Origin: JBJHDF01 sp050486405
GTDB lineage: Bacteria; Pseudomonadota; Gammaproteobacteria; Pseudomonadales; Cellvibrionaceae
NCBI GenBank assembly: GCA_050486405.1
Contig: JBJHDF010000025.1
Location: 1 to 55,268 of the forward strand
Length of the DNA stretch: 55,268 nucleotides
Direction: 5' to 3'
Shown: positions 54,348-55,268 of the stretch, piece after piece
Layout: every line of letters starts with the position of its first letter
How positions within the stretch are numbered: position 1 is the first letter of the stretch
The notes under the pieces: generated by a model
What the model was told of the DNA's origin: nothing
What the model saw: only the letters and a program-made list of their open reading frames with translations
The model's database searches: none
Program-made: the position numbers and the translations under genes

Positions 54348-55268
54348 GGAGTGAGTGAGCGAACACACCGAACACGAAGCACCAAACTCTTGCTAGCTGA
54401 AAGTTGAGCACCATTGGCGAAGACCTGTTGCCAGGCATCAAACAAGGGATTGATTGAGAGCTCAGAGGAACTCCAGTAGAAATCCGAGGCAAAGCCACCC
54501 AGATTGTTCGTGTGCAGCGTGGAATACAGGTTCGGGTTGGTGACACCGCAGCCGGCATCGGCACCAAGTCCAACGAAGCGCCCCAACTCGCAGATGGCTG
54601 GCAAGTACCAGTCGGTAAATCCCTGGGCGGCTTGATTCGCGCAAGCCTGAGCTGCGGGGTACTGACCATAAGGACTTGCAAGCGCCGCAGTATTGCCCTG
54701 GCCATTGGTGATGCTGTCCGCGCCAGTAACGCCGAGCACCGTTGACCACTCGGCACTTGCCTCGTCTGCCAGGGCCGCCACCTTCCCTCCAATAGACAGG
54801 GTTGAGGGAGTCGTGTCGTCCACGGCGAACAGAAATCCGCCCTGATGGATACAGCCGTAGCCCAGCACCACGATATTGACGTCGGTCGACGGGGCATTGA
54901 CGGCGGTGATGGAGACTGTGCCCGGCACTGGTTCGGTGCCGGGCGCCGAGGTGCAGGGATCACTGGAAGCATCCGGACTCGCGGTGCCGCCCGGAGCTAC
55001 GGTTATGTCACAAGTGGCGCCCGGCCAAAGGGTACCCGTACAGGTATTGGAGGTAATGACCGTTCCGGTCGGAAACCCGGTAGTACTAGTCTGTAGCCCG
55101 TAGGCCGGTACCGAACCAACGTTCTCAAACCTGACGATACGGGGATTGCCAACCAATGCCGGATCTGCCCCGGGAGCGTTCACTGACAGCGCCAGGGTCG
55201 GAATCAAGGCGGAAAGACTGGTCACCGGCTGCTGCGCCAAAACTTCCCTGCAACGTGTATCGACGTCG
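54344..55268 (-). CDS. Secreted DUF1566-like protein, C-terminal part (runs off the window)
   Basis: The frame is open at the window edge, so the N-terminus is missing; about 308 residues are visible. A beta-sandwich segment (NPRIVRFENVGSVPAYGLQ, ATCDITVAPGGTASPDASSDPC) precedes a DUF1566/Lcl-like domain with FTDWYLPAICELG, the Cys pair of DAGCG and VRCVRSL, and YWSSSEL. Similar domains are found in fimbrial or surface-associated secreted proteins; the role here is unknown. It overlaps the downstream hydrolase gene by ATGA. An internal TTG near the edge is not the real start, since codons continue upstream. Confidence 0.75.
   Translation of the reverse strand, partial: DVDTRCREVLAQQPVTSLSALIPTLALSVNAPGADPALVGNPRIVRFENVGSVPAYGLQTSTTGFPTGTVITSNTCTGTLWPGATCDITVAPGGTASPDASSDPCTSAPGTEPVPGTVSITAVNAPSTDVNIVVLGYGCIHQGGFLFAVDDTTPSTLSIGGKVAALADEASAEWSTVLGVTGADSITNGQGNTAALASPYGQYPAAQACANQAAQGFTDWYLPAICELGRFVGLGADAGCGVTNPNLYSTLHTNNLGGFASDFYWSSSELSINPLFDAWQQVFANGAQLSASKSLVLRVRCVRSLTP

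Overview
The window reads as chromosomal DNA of a marine, polysaccharide-scavenging gammaproteobacterium, most likely of the Cellvibrionales type (Cellvibrio, Microbulbifer, Marinimicrobium and relatives). The grounds are the gammaproteobacterial miaB-ybeZ-ybeY-ybeX-lnt gene order, a Vibrio-TonB2-like energising operon (DUF3450, TtpC, ExbB, ExbD, TonB, TPR), a TonB-dependent receptor paired with a flavin-dependent halogenase, two GPH-type sugar symporters and many lipoproteins. The genus is an inference. Most genes are GC-rich. Three stretches are visibly AT-richer: about 1.1-8.3 kb, 14.4-19.7 kb and 50.5-53.3 kb.

Layout. 1-8.2 kb (minus strand) is a tightly packed run of three exported proteins: an alpha/alpha-toroid plus carboxypeptidase-regulatory-domain protein, an IgGFc-binding-like/choice-of-anchor-A protein, and the N-terminus of a transglutaminase-like protein that runs off the window. 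This is the best candidate for an undescribed system. 8.4-11.7 kb carries a DUF2339 polytopic membrane protein and a DUF1820 protein. 11.8-23.7 kb is the miaB...lnt housekeeping operon, split between miaB and ybeZ by about 6.5 kb of foreign cargo: a tandem PrcB-like lipoprotein, a tryptophan-halogenase-like enzyme and a TonB-dependent receptor. Both edges carry scars: a 140-bp, 9-mismatch copy of the 5' part of ybeZ, and a short remnant that looks like the miaB TRAM motif.

23.8-33.8 kb is mixed housekeeping: a DUF6279 lipoprotein, a CBS-GGDEF diguanylate cyclase, an FG-GAP propeller lipoprotein, a short signal peptidase I, ygfZ, an HDOD protein, ung, a 2-Cys peroxiredoxin, bfd, bacterioferritin and a coiled-coil lipoprotein. 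Putative OxyR and Fur sites lie between the peroxiredoxin and bfd. 33.8-39.0 kb holds a membrane-anchored Hanks-type kinase, a D-lactate dehydrogenase-like enzyme and a beta-CASP metallo-beta-lactamase nuclease. 39.1-47.4 kb has two GPH symporters flanking the six-gene TonB operon. The first symporter has a palindromic operator placed exactly between its -35 and -10 boxes. 47.6-50.5 kb is gcvP, abutted stop-to-stop by an AT-rich propeller lipoprotein. The window ends with an alpha/beta hydrolase and a truncated secreted DUF1566-like protein.

How the genes fit together. Outer-membrane uptake (TonB-dependent receptor), its inner-membrane power source (TtpC/ExbB/ExbD/TonB) and inner-membrane sugar symport (two GPH carriers) form a plausible glycan-import chain spread over 30 kb. 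Peroxiredoxin, Bfd and Bfr form an iron/peroxide node. No tRNA, rRNA, CRISPR array or complete insertion sequence was seen. Start codons were reassigned by Shine-Dalgarno position where the longest frame was implausible; several are GTG or TTG.
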